A stretch of 50,768 nucleotides of DNA from Deltaproteobacteria bacterium (GTDB lineage Bacteria; Myxococcota_A; UBA796; SXON01), in NCBI GenBank assembly GCA_947484175.1, contig CANKOI010000020.1, positions 1-50,768 of the forward strand, read 5' to 3'. The stretch's first letter is position 1; every line of letters starts with the position of its first letter. Below are positions 1-8,421 of the stretch, in pieces. A program made the position numbers and the translations under genes. Under the pieces are notes generated by a model. It ran no database searches. It had not been told where the DNA came from and saw only the letters and a list, made by a program, of their open reading frames with translations.

Positions 1-1480
1 GCGCCACCCTCGAAGACACCTACTTCGACCGCGGCGACACCGTCTCCTGCTCGGCCACCCCCACCGACGGCATCGACGACGGCGCCACGCGCACGTCGAA
101 CACCGTCACCCTCGAGAACAGCGAGCCGTCGATCACGGCAGTCTCGGTCACCCCGACAAGCCCCACCGTTTCGAGCACGCTTACCTGCGCCTACACGGGG
201 TACGACGACGCGGACGGGGATGCCGATCGGAGTGGCTACGCCTGGACGATCGGAGGCTCCACCGTCGGGACCGCGAGCACCCTCTCCGGGGCCTTCGCCT
301 CGGGCGACACCGTCACCTGCACCGTCACCCCAGACGACGGCACCGACGTGGGCACCGCGCTGTCCGACGCCGTCACCATCGGCAACACGGCGCCGGTCCT
401 CGCCAGCGTCGCCCTCTCACCCGACCCGGCCGCCGAAGGCGACACGCTCACCTGCACGGCGGGCACGACGACCGATGCCGACGGATTCACGAGCTTCACC
501 TACAGCTACGCTTGGACCGTGAACGGCGCCTCGATCGCCGCCACCACCCGCACCCTCACCGGGACGTACTTCGACTCCGGCGACGATGTCGGGTGCGCGG
601 TCACGCCCCGCGATGCCACGGACGCGGGCGCCGCCGTCTCCTCCAACACGGTCACCATCGGCAACACCGCGCCCACGCTGGCCACCCTCTCGCTCAGCCC
701 CGACCCCGCCTACGAGGGCGACACCCTCGCCTGCACCGCCGGCGCCACCACCGACGCCGACGGCGACGCGGTGGGCCTCACCTACGACTGGACCGTGTCG
801 GGATCCTCCCTCGGCTACAACAGCGCCACGCTCGAAGACACCTACTTCGACCGCGGCGACACCGTCACCTGCTCGGCTACCCCCACCGACGGCACCGACG
901 ACGGCCCCACCCGCACCTCCAACTCAGTCACCATCGAGAACAGCGAGCCGTCGATCACGGCGGTGTCGGTCTCCCCGGCGAGCCCCACCGAGTCCAGCAC
1001 GCTCATCTGCTCCTACACCGACTACGACGACGCGGACGGGGATGCGGACCAGAGCACCTACGCCTGGTCGATCGGCGGCGCAACCGTCGGGACGGGCAGC
1101 ACCCTCGCGGGTGCATTCTCCTCCGGCGACACCGTTACCTGCACCGTCACGCCCGACGACGGGACCGACCGGGGCACCGCGTTCTCCCACGCCGTCACCA
1201 TCGGCAACACCGCGCCGGTGCTGGCCAGCGTGACCCTCTCCCCCGACCCGGCCGCCGAGGGCGACACGCTCACCTGCACGGCCGGTACGACGACCGACGC
1301 CGACGGCACGACCAGCTTCACGTACAGCTACGCTTGGACCGTGAACGGCGCCTCCATCGCACCGACCACCCGCACCCTCACCGGCACCTACTTCGACTCC
1401 GGCGACGACGTGGGGTGCGCAGTCACCCCCCGCGACGCCACGGACGCCGGCGCGGCCGTCTCCTCCAACGTGGTGACCAT
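1..1480 (+). repeat. 822-bp higher-order repeat inside the Ig-like repeat gene
   Basis: The block beginning at base 1 recurs 822 bp later (base 1 aligns with base 823; both read through the residues ATLEDTYFDRGDTV). The blocks at about 370 and 1192 also align with the same offset. 822 bp is 274 codons, or three ~91-residue modules, so the unit that was duplicated is a triplet of modules and the reading frame is kept. Confidence 0.75.
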
Positions 1481-2483
1481 CGAGAACACTGCGCCGGTCC
1501 TCACCACCGTCGCCATCTCCCCCTCCTCCGGCGCGGTCGGCGACACGCTTACCTGCTCGGCGAGCGCCACCGACGCCGACGGCGACAGCGTCACGCTGAG
1601 CTACGCGTGGTCTACTGGCGCGACCGGCGCCTCGCTCACGCTCACCGCGGCCAACGACCCCGGCGACGTGCTCTCCTGCGCCGCCACCGCCACCGACCCC
1701 TCCGGCGACACCGGCACCGGCAGCGACACCGCGACCGTGCTCAACACCGACCCGGTGCTCGGGACCGTCAGCATCAGTCCGTCGAGCGCCTACAACGACG
1801 ACCTGCTCACCTGCTCCGCCAGCGCCACCGACGCCGACGGCGGCTCGCCCACGCTTGCTTACGCTTGGACGAACACCAGCGACGCCACCTCGATCGGCAG
1901 CGGCGCCACCCTCTCGCTCACCAGCGCGCTCGCCGGTTCCCGCGAGACCGTGGCCTGCACCGTGACCGCCACCGATGCCGACGGAGGCAGCGACAGCGGG
2001 AGCGACAGCCTCACACTGAGCAACCGCGCCCCGGTGGCGACGGTCTCCCTCTCGCCGAGCACCGCAACCCGCACGTCCACGCTCACGTGCACCGGCTCCG
2101 CCGCCGACGCCGACGACGACAGCACCACGCTCAACTTCTCCTGCGCTGGAGCGCCTGTCCTGGGAGCGGTGCAGGCTGCGCAGCGTGCTGGCGCGCGCGG
2201 GCGGCGGGGGTCGGGGGGGTCGGGGCGTTGTTCGAGGTCGCTCCGGGGCGTGACGCTCGCGTGCGGGTGGGCGGGACCTTCGACGGGTGAGCCGCGATTC
2301 GCGCTACCCGTCCCCCTCGACGTCCACGTCGCGGTAAATCTCGTCCACGTCGAGCGAGGCGCCGATCGACAGCTCCACGCGCTCGCCGGGGCCGCGCTCC
2401 ACCAGCGTCCAGGCCCCCCCCTCCGCACGGCGGAAATGTTCGACGCGCCGGTGCTCCTGCGCCACGAGCACGTAGTCGCGTAA
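3..2483 (+). CDS. Ig-like repeat surface protein, 5' partial, 3' end apparently damaged
   Basis: The frame is already open at the left edge, so the N terminus lies outside the window. The product is a string of roughly 90-residue Ig-like/cadherin-like modules, each with a 'NTAPVL..V.LSPDPA.EGDTLTC.A...DADG' core and a Cys pair, typical of secreted repeat proteins of Myxococcota. Repeats continue cleanly to about base 2140 (core 'TLNFS'). After that the translation becomes low-complexity Gly/Arg-rich and then simply reads the antisense of the Uma2-family gene until a TAA at 2481-2483. I therefore think the last ~110 residues are not native and that the original C terminus (further modules or a sorting tail) was lost by a rearrangement or frameshift. 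The function is probably structural or adhesive; this is inferred from architecture only. Confidence 0.7.
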   Translation, partial: ATLEDTYFDRGDTVSCSATPTDGIDDGATRTSNTVTLENSEPSITAVSVTPTSPTVSSTLTCAYTGYDDADGDADRSGYAWTIGGSTVGTASTLSGAFASGDTVTCTVTPDDGTDVGTALSDAVTIGNTAPVLASVALSPDPAAEGDTLTCTAGTTTDADGFTSFTYSYAWTVNGASIAATTRTLTGTYFDSGDDVGCAVTPRDATDAGAAVSSNTVTIGNTAPTLATLSLSPDPAYEGDTLACTAGATTDADGDAVGLTYDWTVSGSSLGYNSATLEDTYFDRGDTVTCSATPTDGTDDGPTRTSNSVTIENSEPSITAVSVSPASPTESSTLICSYTDYDDADGDADQSTYAWSIGGATVGTGSTLAGAFSSGDTVTCTVTPDDGTDRGTAFSHAVTIGNTAPVLASVTLSPDPAAEGDTLTCTAGTTTDADGTTSFTYSYAWTVNGASIAPTTRTLTGTYFDSGDDVGCAVTPRDATDAGAAVSSNVVTIENTAPVLTTVAISPSSGAVGDTLTCSASATDADGDSVTLSYAWSTGATGASLTLTAANDPGDVLSCAATATDPSGDTGTGSDTATVLNTDPVLGTVSISPSSAYNDDLLTCSASATDADGGSPTLAYAWTNTSDATSIGSGATLSLTSALAGSRETVACTVTATDADGGSDSGSDSLTLSNRAPVATVSLSPSTATRTSTLTCTGSAADADDDSTTLNFSCAGAPVLGAVQAAQRAGARGRRGSGGSGRCSRSLRGVTLACGWAGPSTGEPRFALPVPLDVHVAVNLVHVERGADRQLHALAGAALHQRPGPPLRTAEMFDAPVLLRHEHVVA

Positions 2484-2876
2484 CGACGGGAGCTTGCGGT
2501 ACTGCGCGAACTTCTCGCCCCGGTCGTCCCGCTCGGTGGTCGGCGAGAGCACCTCCACCAGGACGCTCGGGTTGGTGACCGCGTCGGGATCTTCGGGGTG
2601 GGTCTCGATCGGGCCGCACACCACGGTCACGTCCGCGTAGGTGGCGCGCGCCGTTTCGGGCACACGCACGCGGAGGTCGGAGGAGTAGGCCCGGCATGGG
2701 CCGCGTAGCGCCGACCTCGCGACACCGGTGACGTTCGCGATCAGCAGCGCGTGCCGGGGCGTGCCTCCCGACATCGCGAGGATATCCCCGTCGATGAACT
2801 CGTGGCGCACATCGCTTTTGCGCTCGACCTCAAGGTACGCGGCGTAGGTGTGAACCGGTTTCTTCAACGCGCCCAT
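2304..2876 (-). CDS. Uma2 family (DUF820) putative endonuclease
   Basis: 190 residues, the usual length of the Uma2/DUF820 family, a PD-(D/E)XK-fold group of unknown substrate that is greatly expanded in cyanobacteria and Myxococcota. Visible family marks are the N-terminal 'YLEVE..S..RHEFIDGDILAMSGGT' block, the strand with Asp in 'YADVTVVCG', and 'NPSVLVEVLSPTTERDDRGEKFAQYRKLPSL', which carries the conserved Glu, Asp and Lys. Starts at an ATG at 2876 with the family-typical beginning. It stands alone; its 3' end lies under the non-native tail of the oppositely oriented Ig-like repeat gene. The catalytic role of Uma2 proteins is predicted from fold and not proven. Confidence 0.88.
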   Translation of the reverse strand: MGALKKPVHTYAAYLEVERKSDVRHEFIDGDILAMSGGTPRHALLIANVTGVARSALRGPCRAYSSDLRVRVPETARATYADVTVVCGPIETHPEDPDAVTNPSVLVEVLSPTTERDDRGEKFAQYRKLPSLRDYVLVAQEHRRVEHFRRAEGGAWTLVERGPGERVELSIGASLDVDEIYRDVDVEGDG

Positions 2877-3067
2877 CGTGACATTCTACCCGTACCGGGA
2901 CCCGGGCGCGTCTGCATTCCTCGGTTTTCGGGCAAGCGCGCCACCGCCCCTTCCAAGGCGTGCCCGGCGGATGCACGATCGGCCCGAACCCCTGTGCGAT
3001 GTCTTGGCCCCGCCGCCCAGCGGCAGCGCTGGGGTCGAGCGGCGGGCGCGGCCTCGACCCGGACCCT

Positions 3068-3385
3068 CTACCCCCCACCAAACCGCTCCCTCAAATACGC
3101 GATCAAATCTGCGGTGTCCGCGTCGTCGAGGCGCTGCGCGGGCATCGCGCCGCTGCCCTCCTGAACGATCGCGGCGAGCGTGGCCTCGTCCAACGCGGGG
3201 AGCACGCTGCGAAGGTCGGTCGCGGCCACGCCATTGACCTGCACGCCCGCAGCGCCATCAGCACCGTGGCAGGAGGCGCAGAAGAGGCCGTAGCGTTCTT
3301 CGCCGGCCACGGGATCGGGGGCGCAAGCGAGCAGGAGGAGGAGGAGCACCCGCGAGCGTACGCCACCGGCGCCCACCCTGCACAT
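3068..3385 (-). CDS. Lipoprotein class I cytochrome c
   Basis: 105 residues with a single haem c site, CASCH at about residues 37-41, and a Met in 'GAMPAQR' near residue 80 that can serve as the second axial ligand. The N terminus has a poly-Leu stretch ending in LLAC, which fits a lipobox, so the protein is probably a membrane-anchored small electron carrier facing the periplasm. The start is uncertain: the ATG at 3385 gives a 12-residue lead before the Leu run, while a GTG at 3349 would begin right at the Leu run, matching the very short lipoprotein signals of other genes here. No oxidase or dehydrogenase partner is next to it. Confidence 0.8.
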   Translation of the reverse strand: MCRVGAGGVRSRVLLLLLLACAPDPVAGEERYGLFCASCHGADGAAGVQVNGVAATDLRSVLPALDEATLAAIVQEGSGAMPAQRLDDADTADLIAYLRERFGGG

Positions 3386-3429
3386 CGCCCGCCACTACGC
3401 GCCCAGCAGGTCGCGCAGAACGGCGAAGT

Positions 3430-3638
3430 ACCCATCCCTCTCCGAATGCGACACCTCCCGCACCCATCCCCCTTCGAATGCGACACGCGGCGTTCTTGGC
3501 CGGTCGCCGCCTCGGTCTCGCCACGGAAGAAGGCGGTGTATTTGGATGCGGCCCGGCGGCGGGCAGTCTGGGGCGCGCGAGGTGTCGCGTAGGACGGGGG
3601 ATGGGTAGGCGGGGTGTCGCAGTGGAGGGGGGATGGGT
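3430..3638. repeat. Two inverted tandem pairs of a 25-bp element
   Basis: Four 25-bp units begin GTGTCGC and end GGGATGGGT. Units at 3430-3454 and 3462-3486 lie on the minus strand; units at 3582-3606 and 3614-3638 lie on the plus strand. Within each pair the period is exactly 32 bp, and the pairs face each other across 95 bp. The middle 8-9 bases vary between units while both ends are conserved. They fill most of the 312-bp gap between the cytochrome c gene and the FG-GAP lipoprotein gene; nothing else is seen there. The role is unknown. Confidence 0.85.
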
Positions 3639-3697
3639 CCTCCGGTTGCGCGACCGACCGCCGACGCCTTGCCCCCCGTTTCTTGATAGCTCCCCGG

Positions 3698-5164
3698 ATG
3701 CTGCTCGTCCTCGCGCTCTCCGGCTGCACCGGCCTGCCAGCCGACTCCGCGCCCGACAGCGGCGAACCGATGGACAGCGGGGACACCGCGGGCGACTCCG
3801 GGCTCGGCGACGGCACGCACGCCCTCTCCGACGCGCCGGCCATCTTCCGCGGTGGTGCGGCGTACGCTGCGGGCAACGCGGTCTCTTTCGTGTCGCAGAG
3901 CGATGGCGCTTTCGGCGTGGCCATATCCGCCTACTTCGTGGGGCGGGTCTGCATCTTCGAAGGCCCCGTCGCGCCGGGAGACTACGCGCTCGACGACGCG
4001 ACCACCTGCTGGGCCACCGGCGGCACCAGCGAGTACTTCGGCTACTCGCTGGCATCCGGCGGCGACCTCGACGGCGACGGCACCGGCGACCTCCTCGTCG
4101 GCGCGATCGGCGACCGCACCGTCGCCGCCGACTCGGGCGCCGTGTACCTGATGGGCACCCCCCGCGCGGGCGGCGAGCGAAACCCGAAGGACGCGCCGAC
4201 GGTGTTTCTAGGCGAGGCCGGCGCCGACTATGCCGGCTCCTCGGTGGCCTTCGCCGGCGACGTAGACGGCGACGGCTTCGGCGACCTCCTCGTGGGCGCG
4301 CAGGGAAACGACGGCGGCGGCAGCGGCGGCGGCGCGGGCTACCTGCTGCGCGGCCCCTTCGAGGCCGGCTTTCACTTACTCGCCAACGCCGACGCCATCC
4401 TGCTCGGCGCCGGGCCGATCGCCGCCGAGCCGACCCCACCACACGGCACCCCCGCCGGCGGCGACGATGTGGGCGTGACCCTCGATGGCATCGGCGACTA
4501 CAACGGCGACGGCCTCGACGACATCGCGCTCGGCGCCATCGGCAACGAGATCGGCGGCGTGTCGGCAGGCGCCATGGGCATCTTCCTCGGCCCCGTTCCC
4601 GACGGGGCGACCCCGTTTGAGGATGCCGACCAGCTCTACCTCGGCGACGCCTCCACCCTCGGCGTGGCCGATTCGGTAGCCGCCGGGCGCGACCTGAACG
4701 GCGACGGCTTCGCGGATGTGGTCGTCGGCGGCGCGCTCGACGGGCCCGGCACCACCTGGCTGGTTCCGGGGCCGGGCGCCGCCGGCCCCTGGCCGATCGC
4801 GGGCGTGGCCACCTCGTTCGTGGGCGAGTTGGATGAAGACTTCGCAGGAACCGCAGCAGCAGCCGCGGGCGATGTCGACGGCGACGGCACCAACGACCTC
4901 GTGATCGGCGCGTCCGCCAAGTTTGAGGTGCAGCGTGCAGGCGGCGCCTACCTCCTTCTCGGGCCGTTCACCGCCGGCGCGCACGCCCTCGCCGATGCCG
5001 ACGCCACCTGGCTCGGCGAGGCCGGCGCCGACAACGCGGGACGCGCAGTGACGGGCGGCTCCGACGCCGACGGCGATGGCCGCGACGACGTCGTGGTGGG
5101 GGCGCTCTACAACGACGGCGGCGGGGCGTTTGGGGGTGCGGCGTATTTGTTCGGTTGGGAGTGA
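3698..5164 (+). CDS. FG-GAP (integrin-alpha-like) beta-propeller lipoprotein
   Basis: 488 residues. I start it at the ATG at 3698 because this gives a short lipoprotein signal (MLLVLALSGC) followed by an acidic Asp/Ser linker with repeated 'DSGD'; the longer upstream frame reads through the 25-bp repeat array and has no coding look. The body has six clear FG-GAP repeats with Asp-rich calcium loops ('DLDGDGTGDLLVGA', 'DVDGDGFGDLLVGA', 'DYNGDGLDDIALGA' and so on) and one degenerate first repeat, consistent with a closed seven-bladed propeller. Likely an outer-surface calcium-binding adhesion or scaffold protein. It is convergent with the next gene, 31 bp apart. Confidence 0.85.
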   Translation: MLLVLALSGCTGLPADSAPDSGEPMDSGDTAGDSGLGDGTHALSDAPAIFRGGAAYAAGNAVSFVSQSDGAFGVAISAYFVGRVCIFEGPVAPGDYALDDATTCWATGGTSEYFGYSLASGGDLDGDGTGDLLVGAIGDRTVAADSGAVYLMGTPRAGGERNPKDAPTVFLGEAGADYAGSSVAFAGDVDGDGFGDLLVGAQGNDGGGSGGGAGYLLRGPFEAGFHLLANADAILLGAGPIAAEPTPPHGTPAGGDDVGVTLDGIGDYNGDGLDDIALGAIGNEIGGVSAGAMGIFLGPVPDGATPFEDADQLYLGDASTLGVADSVAAGRDLNGDGFADVVVGGALDGPGTTWLVPGPGAAGPWPIAGVATSFVGELDEDFAGTAAAAAGDVDGDGTNDLVIGASAKFEVQRAGGAYLLLGPFTAGAHALADADATWLGEAGADNAGRAVTGGSDADGDGRDDVVVGALYNDGGGAFGGAAYLFGWE

Positions 5165-5195
5165 CGCGGACTAGCCTCGGTACGCTTCGCCGCCC

Positions 5196-7238
5196 CTACC
5201 GAATCACATACACCTTTCCGTAGCTGATATCGCTCGCATCCTCGAAGAGCTCGGCGCCGATCGCAAGCTCCTGCACCCCATCGGCGTCCACGTCGCCGGC
5301 GGCGAGGGCGTTGCCGGTGTACGCGTCGGCGATTTCGCCGGACCACGCGAGCAGCGCCGCGGACTCCGCGTCGCCCGCGCCCCCCCATGCGAGGGCACCG
5401 CTGAGCACCCAGACCAACCCCTCACCGCTCGAGCCCCCCGAAAGCTCCGACACGAAAATCTCGCCCACGCCATCGCCGTTCAGGTCGTCAAGCGCTTGCA
5501 CGGACCACCCGAAATAGCCCGCGGCTGTGGAGCCGAGCACCTCGGCGGTGGCCGCAGAGGGACCGCTCTCGTCCGGAAGGCCTTCGAAGAAGTAGATGGA
5601 GCCGGCGTAGTCGTCGTAGCCGATGGCAGACACCACGCTGTCGTCAACACCGTCGCCGTCGAAGTCCTGGAGCGCGAGGTCCCAGCCGTAGGCGTCGCCC
5701 GAGCGCCCGGTAGACGTGCGCCACGCGAGGTCGGCAACGGCCGCGTCGACCATCGTGGCATCGGCGAGGAACAGGCGGCCGGGGCTCGTTGTGGAGCCGC
5801 CGCTGTCGCCGCCGCCGCCGCCCGAGTCGGCCTCGGCGTACCCGATCTGCCCAAGGAACAGGTCGCTCTGGCCGTCCCCGTCACGGTCGCCAATCACCTG
5901 CACGCGTGAAAATCCATCGCTGCCTCCGTCGATCGTGGCCACGACTTCGTCGGTGAGGTCGAGCTCTCCGCTGTACCGGTCGCCCTGCAGCACGTACACG
6001 AGCCCCGTGGGCTCGGTCATGTCGCTGTCCGTGGCATCGTTGATGAACACCTCCGCCGCGCCGTCCCCATCCACGTCGCCGGCCGCGATGCGCTGCGCGA
6101 ACACGTTCGGGATTTCCTGCGTCACCCCCAGCGGGTAGCTCAACCGGGCGTCGATGTCGGTTTCGTCGAGCGTGGCCGCGAACTTCGAGCCATCCCCGTA
6201 CAGGAACAGCAGCTCGTAGTCGGACTCATAGTAGCTGGCGTAGTGGATTTCCCCACGGGTAGTGACCAAATCGAGGTTGCCGTCGCCGTCCACGTCGGCG
6301 CACGCCAAACTGAACCCGAGGAAGAGCTCGCTGCTCTCGAGCAGCGTGTCGGCGTCGGACATCGACATGTCGGGACCCCAGCTGGCCTCCCCGCTCCCGT
6401 AGAAAATGCCCACCCGGCCGGCGTAGCTGCCGCCGAAGGGGGCCGTGACCACGAGGTCGTCGGCGCCGTCCTCGTCGAGGTCGCAGAAGGTCACCGACTC
6501 GCCCACCAAGCCCTGCTCTCCGGAGTCGCCCACGATGCTCACGCCAACGTCGGCGAGAGCGGCCAAGCGCGCATCGAGGCCATCGCAGTCGGTGTCGAGG
6601 CTGTCGTTCCACAAGTCGCGGGCGCCAGGATGAACGGTGGCGTCCTCGTCGTCGCAATCCTCGCCGCCGAACTCGTCGTCGTCGTAGCCATCGCCATCGA
6701 GGTCGGCGGAATCGCCATCCACACAGTCGTCGTCCTTGCCGTTCTTCGCCACCTCCACGCCGCCGGGATGTACGTCGGCGTCTTCGTCGTCGCAGTCGAA
6801 GGTGTAGTCGTACCGGTCGCCGTCTACGTCGATGAGATCGGCGCCATCGCAGTCCTGGTCGATCCCGTCGTACGGCACCTCAGCGGCCCCTGCGGCAATG
6901 GTGGGGTCGCTGTCGTCACAGTCGGTGCCATCCACGCAGGCATCGGCGCTCGTGGCGCCGTCGCCGTCGCCGTCAAAACCGTCGTCCACCACTCCGTCGC
7001 AGTTGTCGTCGACCCCGTTGCAGGCCTCCGCGGCGTCGGGATGCACGGTGTAGTCACGGTCGTTGCAGTCCACGGTTTCGTCGTAGCCGTCGTCGTCGAG
7101 GTCCTCTGGTGCCGGCGACGTGTCGACTGCAGTGTGCTCGCCGCCACCGCCGCTGTCCTCCACGCCGGTGTCGCCCGTTTCTTTGGGCGTGGTGGGGCAA
7201 CCGAGGAGCAGGAGCGTGACGGGGAGGAGTCGAATCAT
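5196..7238 (-). CDS. Lipoprotein with MopE-like metal-binding repeats and FG-GAP repeats
   Basis: 680 residues from the ATG at 7238, which gives a lipoprotein signal ending LLLLGC; the upstream in-frame extension is Arg-rich and not signal-like. Residues ~50-250 hold four MopE-like repeats ('DCDD.D..V.PGA.E...DG.D.DCDG'), the Asp/Cys motif annotated as a putative metal-binding motif. Residues ~255-680 hold FG-GAP-type repeats ('DLDEDGADDLVVTAPFGG', 'DVDGDGAAEVFIND', 'DFDGDGVDDSVVSAIG', 'DLNGDGVGEIFVSEL', 'DVDADGVQELAIGAEL'). A surface-exposed, cation-binding protein is inferred. It combines the two repeat types that are separate in other genes of this window. Confidence 0.85.
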   Translation of the reverse strand: MIRLLPVTLLLLGCPTTPKETGDTGVEDSGGGGEHTAVDTSPAPEDLDDDGYDETVDCNDRDYTVHPDAAEACNGVDDNCDGVVDDGFDGDGDGATSADACVDGTDCDDSDPTIAAGAAEVPYDGIDQDCDGADLIDVDGDRYDYTFDCDDEDADVHPGGVEVAKNGKDDDCVDGDSADLDGDGYDDDEFGGEDCDDEDATVHPGARDLWNDSLDTDCDGLDARLAALADVGVSIVGDSGEQGLVGESVTFCDLDEDGADDLVVTAPFGGSYAGRVGIFYGSGEASWGPDMSMSDADTLLESSELFLGFSLACADVDGDGNLDLVTTRGEIHYASYYESDYELLFLYGDGSKFAATLDETDIDARLSYPLGVTQEIPNVFAQRIAAGDVDGDGAAEVFINDATDSDMTEPTGLVYVLQGDRYSGELDLTDEVVATIDGGSDGFSRVQVIGDRDGDGQSDLFLGQIGYAEADSGGGGGDSGGSTTSPGRLFLADATMVDAAVADLAWRTSTGRSGDAYGWDLALQDFDGDGVDDSVVSAIGYDDYAGSIYFFEGLPDESGPSAATAEVLGSTAAGYFGWSVQALDDLNGDGVGEIFVSELSGGSSGEGLVWVLSGALAWGGAGDAESAALLAWSGEIADAYTGNALAAGDVDADGVQELAIGAELFEDASDISYGKVYVIR

Positions 7239-7263
7239 CCCGCGATCATAGCGCGGCCGCGGA

Positions 7264-8421
7264 TCAGCCGCGCAGCGCGCCCGCAAAGCTCACGCCCTCC
7301 TCAACCCTCACGCCCAGCCACTCCGCGGCCGTGGCGCCGATGTCGGCGAGGCTCGCACGGGTGCCCAACTCCACCCGGCCGATGCCCGGGCGCCACGCGA
7401 GGACCGGAACGTACTCTCGGGTGTGATCGCTGCCGGGGGCCGTCGGGTCGTTCCCGTGGTCGGCGCACACGAGGAGGAGGTCGTCGAGGCCGATGCGGGC
7501 GAGCAGTTCGGGCACCCGTGCGTCGAGCGCTTCGAGCGCCGTGGCGTACCCGCCCGGGTCGCGCCGGTGGCCGTAGAGCATGTCGAAGTCCACGAGGTTG
7601 GCGAAGATGAGCCCCCCCTCGCGCCGGTCCAGCTCGTCGAGGATGGCCTGCGTGATGGTGCCGTTGTTGCCGGCGCTGACCGCGCGGGAGAACCCCCGGT
7701 CGCCGTAGATGCTTTTGATCTTGCCGATGCTCGTCGTGGGGAGCCCGGCCGCCTGGAGAACATCCAGGAGCGTGGCGCGCGGCGGCTGCAACGCGATGTC
7801 CTTCCGGTTCTCGGTGCGGGTGTAGGCCCCCGGCCCGCCCACGAACGGGCGGGCGATCACCCGCGCGATGCCCCACTTCTGCACCACCTCGAACGCTGTT
7901 CGGCAGATCTCGTACAGGCGCGGGAGCGGAATCACGGCCTCGTGCGCCGCCACCTGAAACACACTGTCGGCGCTGGTGTACACGATGGGCTTGCCGCTCC
8001 GGACGTGCTCGTCGCCGAGGCGCGCCAAGATGGCGGTGCCGCTCTCGGCCACGTTGCCCAACCACCCCACACCTGCCGCTGCCTCAAACTCCGCCATCAG
8101 TTCCGCAGGGAAGCCGCCGTAGTAGGTGGTGAACGGCGTCTGCACGGTGCACCCCGCGATCTCCCAGTGGCCCGCGATCGTGTCCTTCCCAGAGCCCGCG
8201 GTGGCCGCCTTGCCAAAGGCCCCCGACACGCGCGCCGGTTCCACCACACCGTGAACCGGCCGGATGCTGGCCAGCCCCAGCGCCGCGAGGTTGGGGATGC
8301 GCAGCGGGCGGAAAGCGGCGATGTGGCCGAGGGTGTCGCTGCCTTCGTCGCCGTAGCGGGCGGCATCGGGCATCGCGCCGACGCCGAGCGAATCGGCCAC
8401 GACGAGCGCCACCGTGGGCAT
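7264..8421 (-). CDS. deoB: Phosphopentomutase
   Basis: 385 residues, normal for DeoB, an alkaline-phosphatase-superfamily enzyme that interconverts (deoxy)ribose 1-phosphate and 5-phosphate. The metal- and phosphate-site blocks are present: 'VADSLGVGAMPDA' at the N terminus, 'KDTIAGHWE' near residue 85, 'YTSADSVFQVAAHE', 'NLVDFDMLYGHRRDP' and 'CADHGNDPT..GSDHTRE'. The start is the ATG at 8421 that shares its A with the TGA of deoC (TGATG), which suggests translational coupling. Product and substrate link directly to DeoC, making this a two-gene deoxynucleoside-catabolism operon. Confidence 0.95.
   Translation of the reverse strand: MPTVALVVADSLGVGAMPDAARYGDEGSDTLGHIAAFRPLRIPNLAALGLASIRPVHGVVEPARVSGAFGKAATAGSGKDTIAGHWEIAGCTVQTPFTTYYGGFPAELMAEFEAAAGVGWLGNVAESGTAILARLGDEHVRSGKPIVYTSADSVFQVAAHEAVIPLPRLYEICRTAFEVVQKWGIARVIARPFVGGPGAYTRTENRKDIALQPPRATLLDVLQAAGLPTTSIGKIKSIYGDRGFSRAVSAGNNGTITQAILDELDRREGGLIFANLVDFDMLYGHRRDPGGYATALEALDARVPELLARIGLDDLLLVCADHGNDPTAPGSDHTREYVPVLAWRPGIGRVELGTRASLADIGATAAEWLGVRVEEGVSFAGALRG

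Noticed and set aside
512-2290. Long Arg/His-rich open frame inside the Ig-like repeat gene
   Set aside because: It is a frame-shifted shadow of the repeat gene, kept open by high GC; composition is dominated by Arg, His and Gly with no domain pattern.
3430-3638. CRISPR array
   Set aside because: Only two units per side, with 7-bp spacers, variable centres and inverted pairing; no cas genes nearby.
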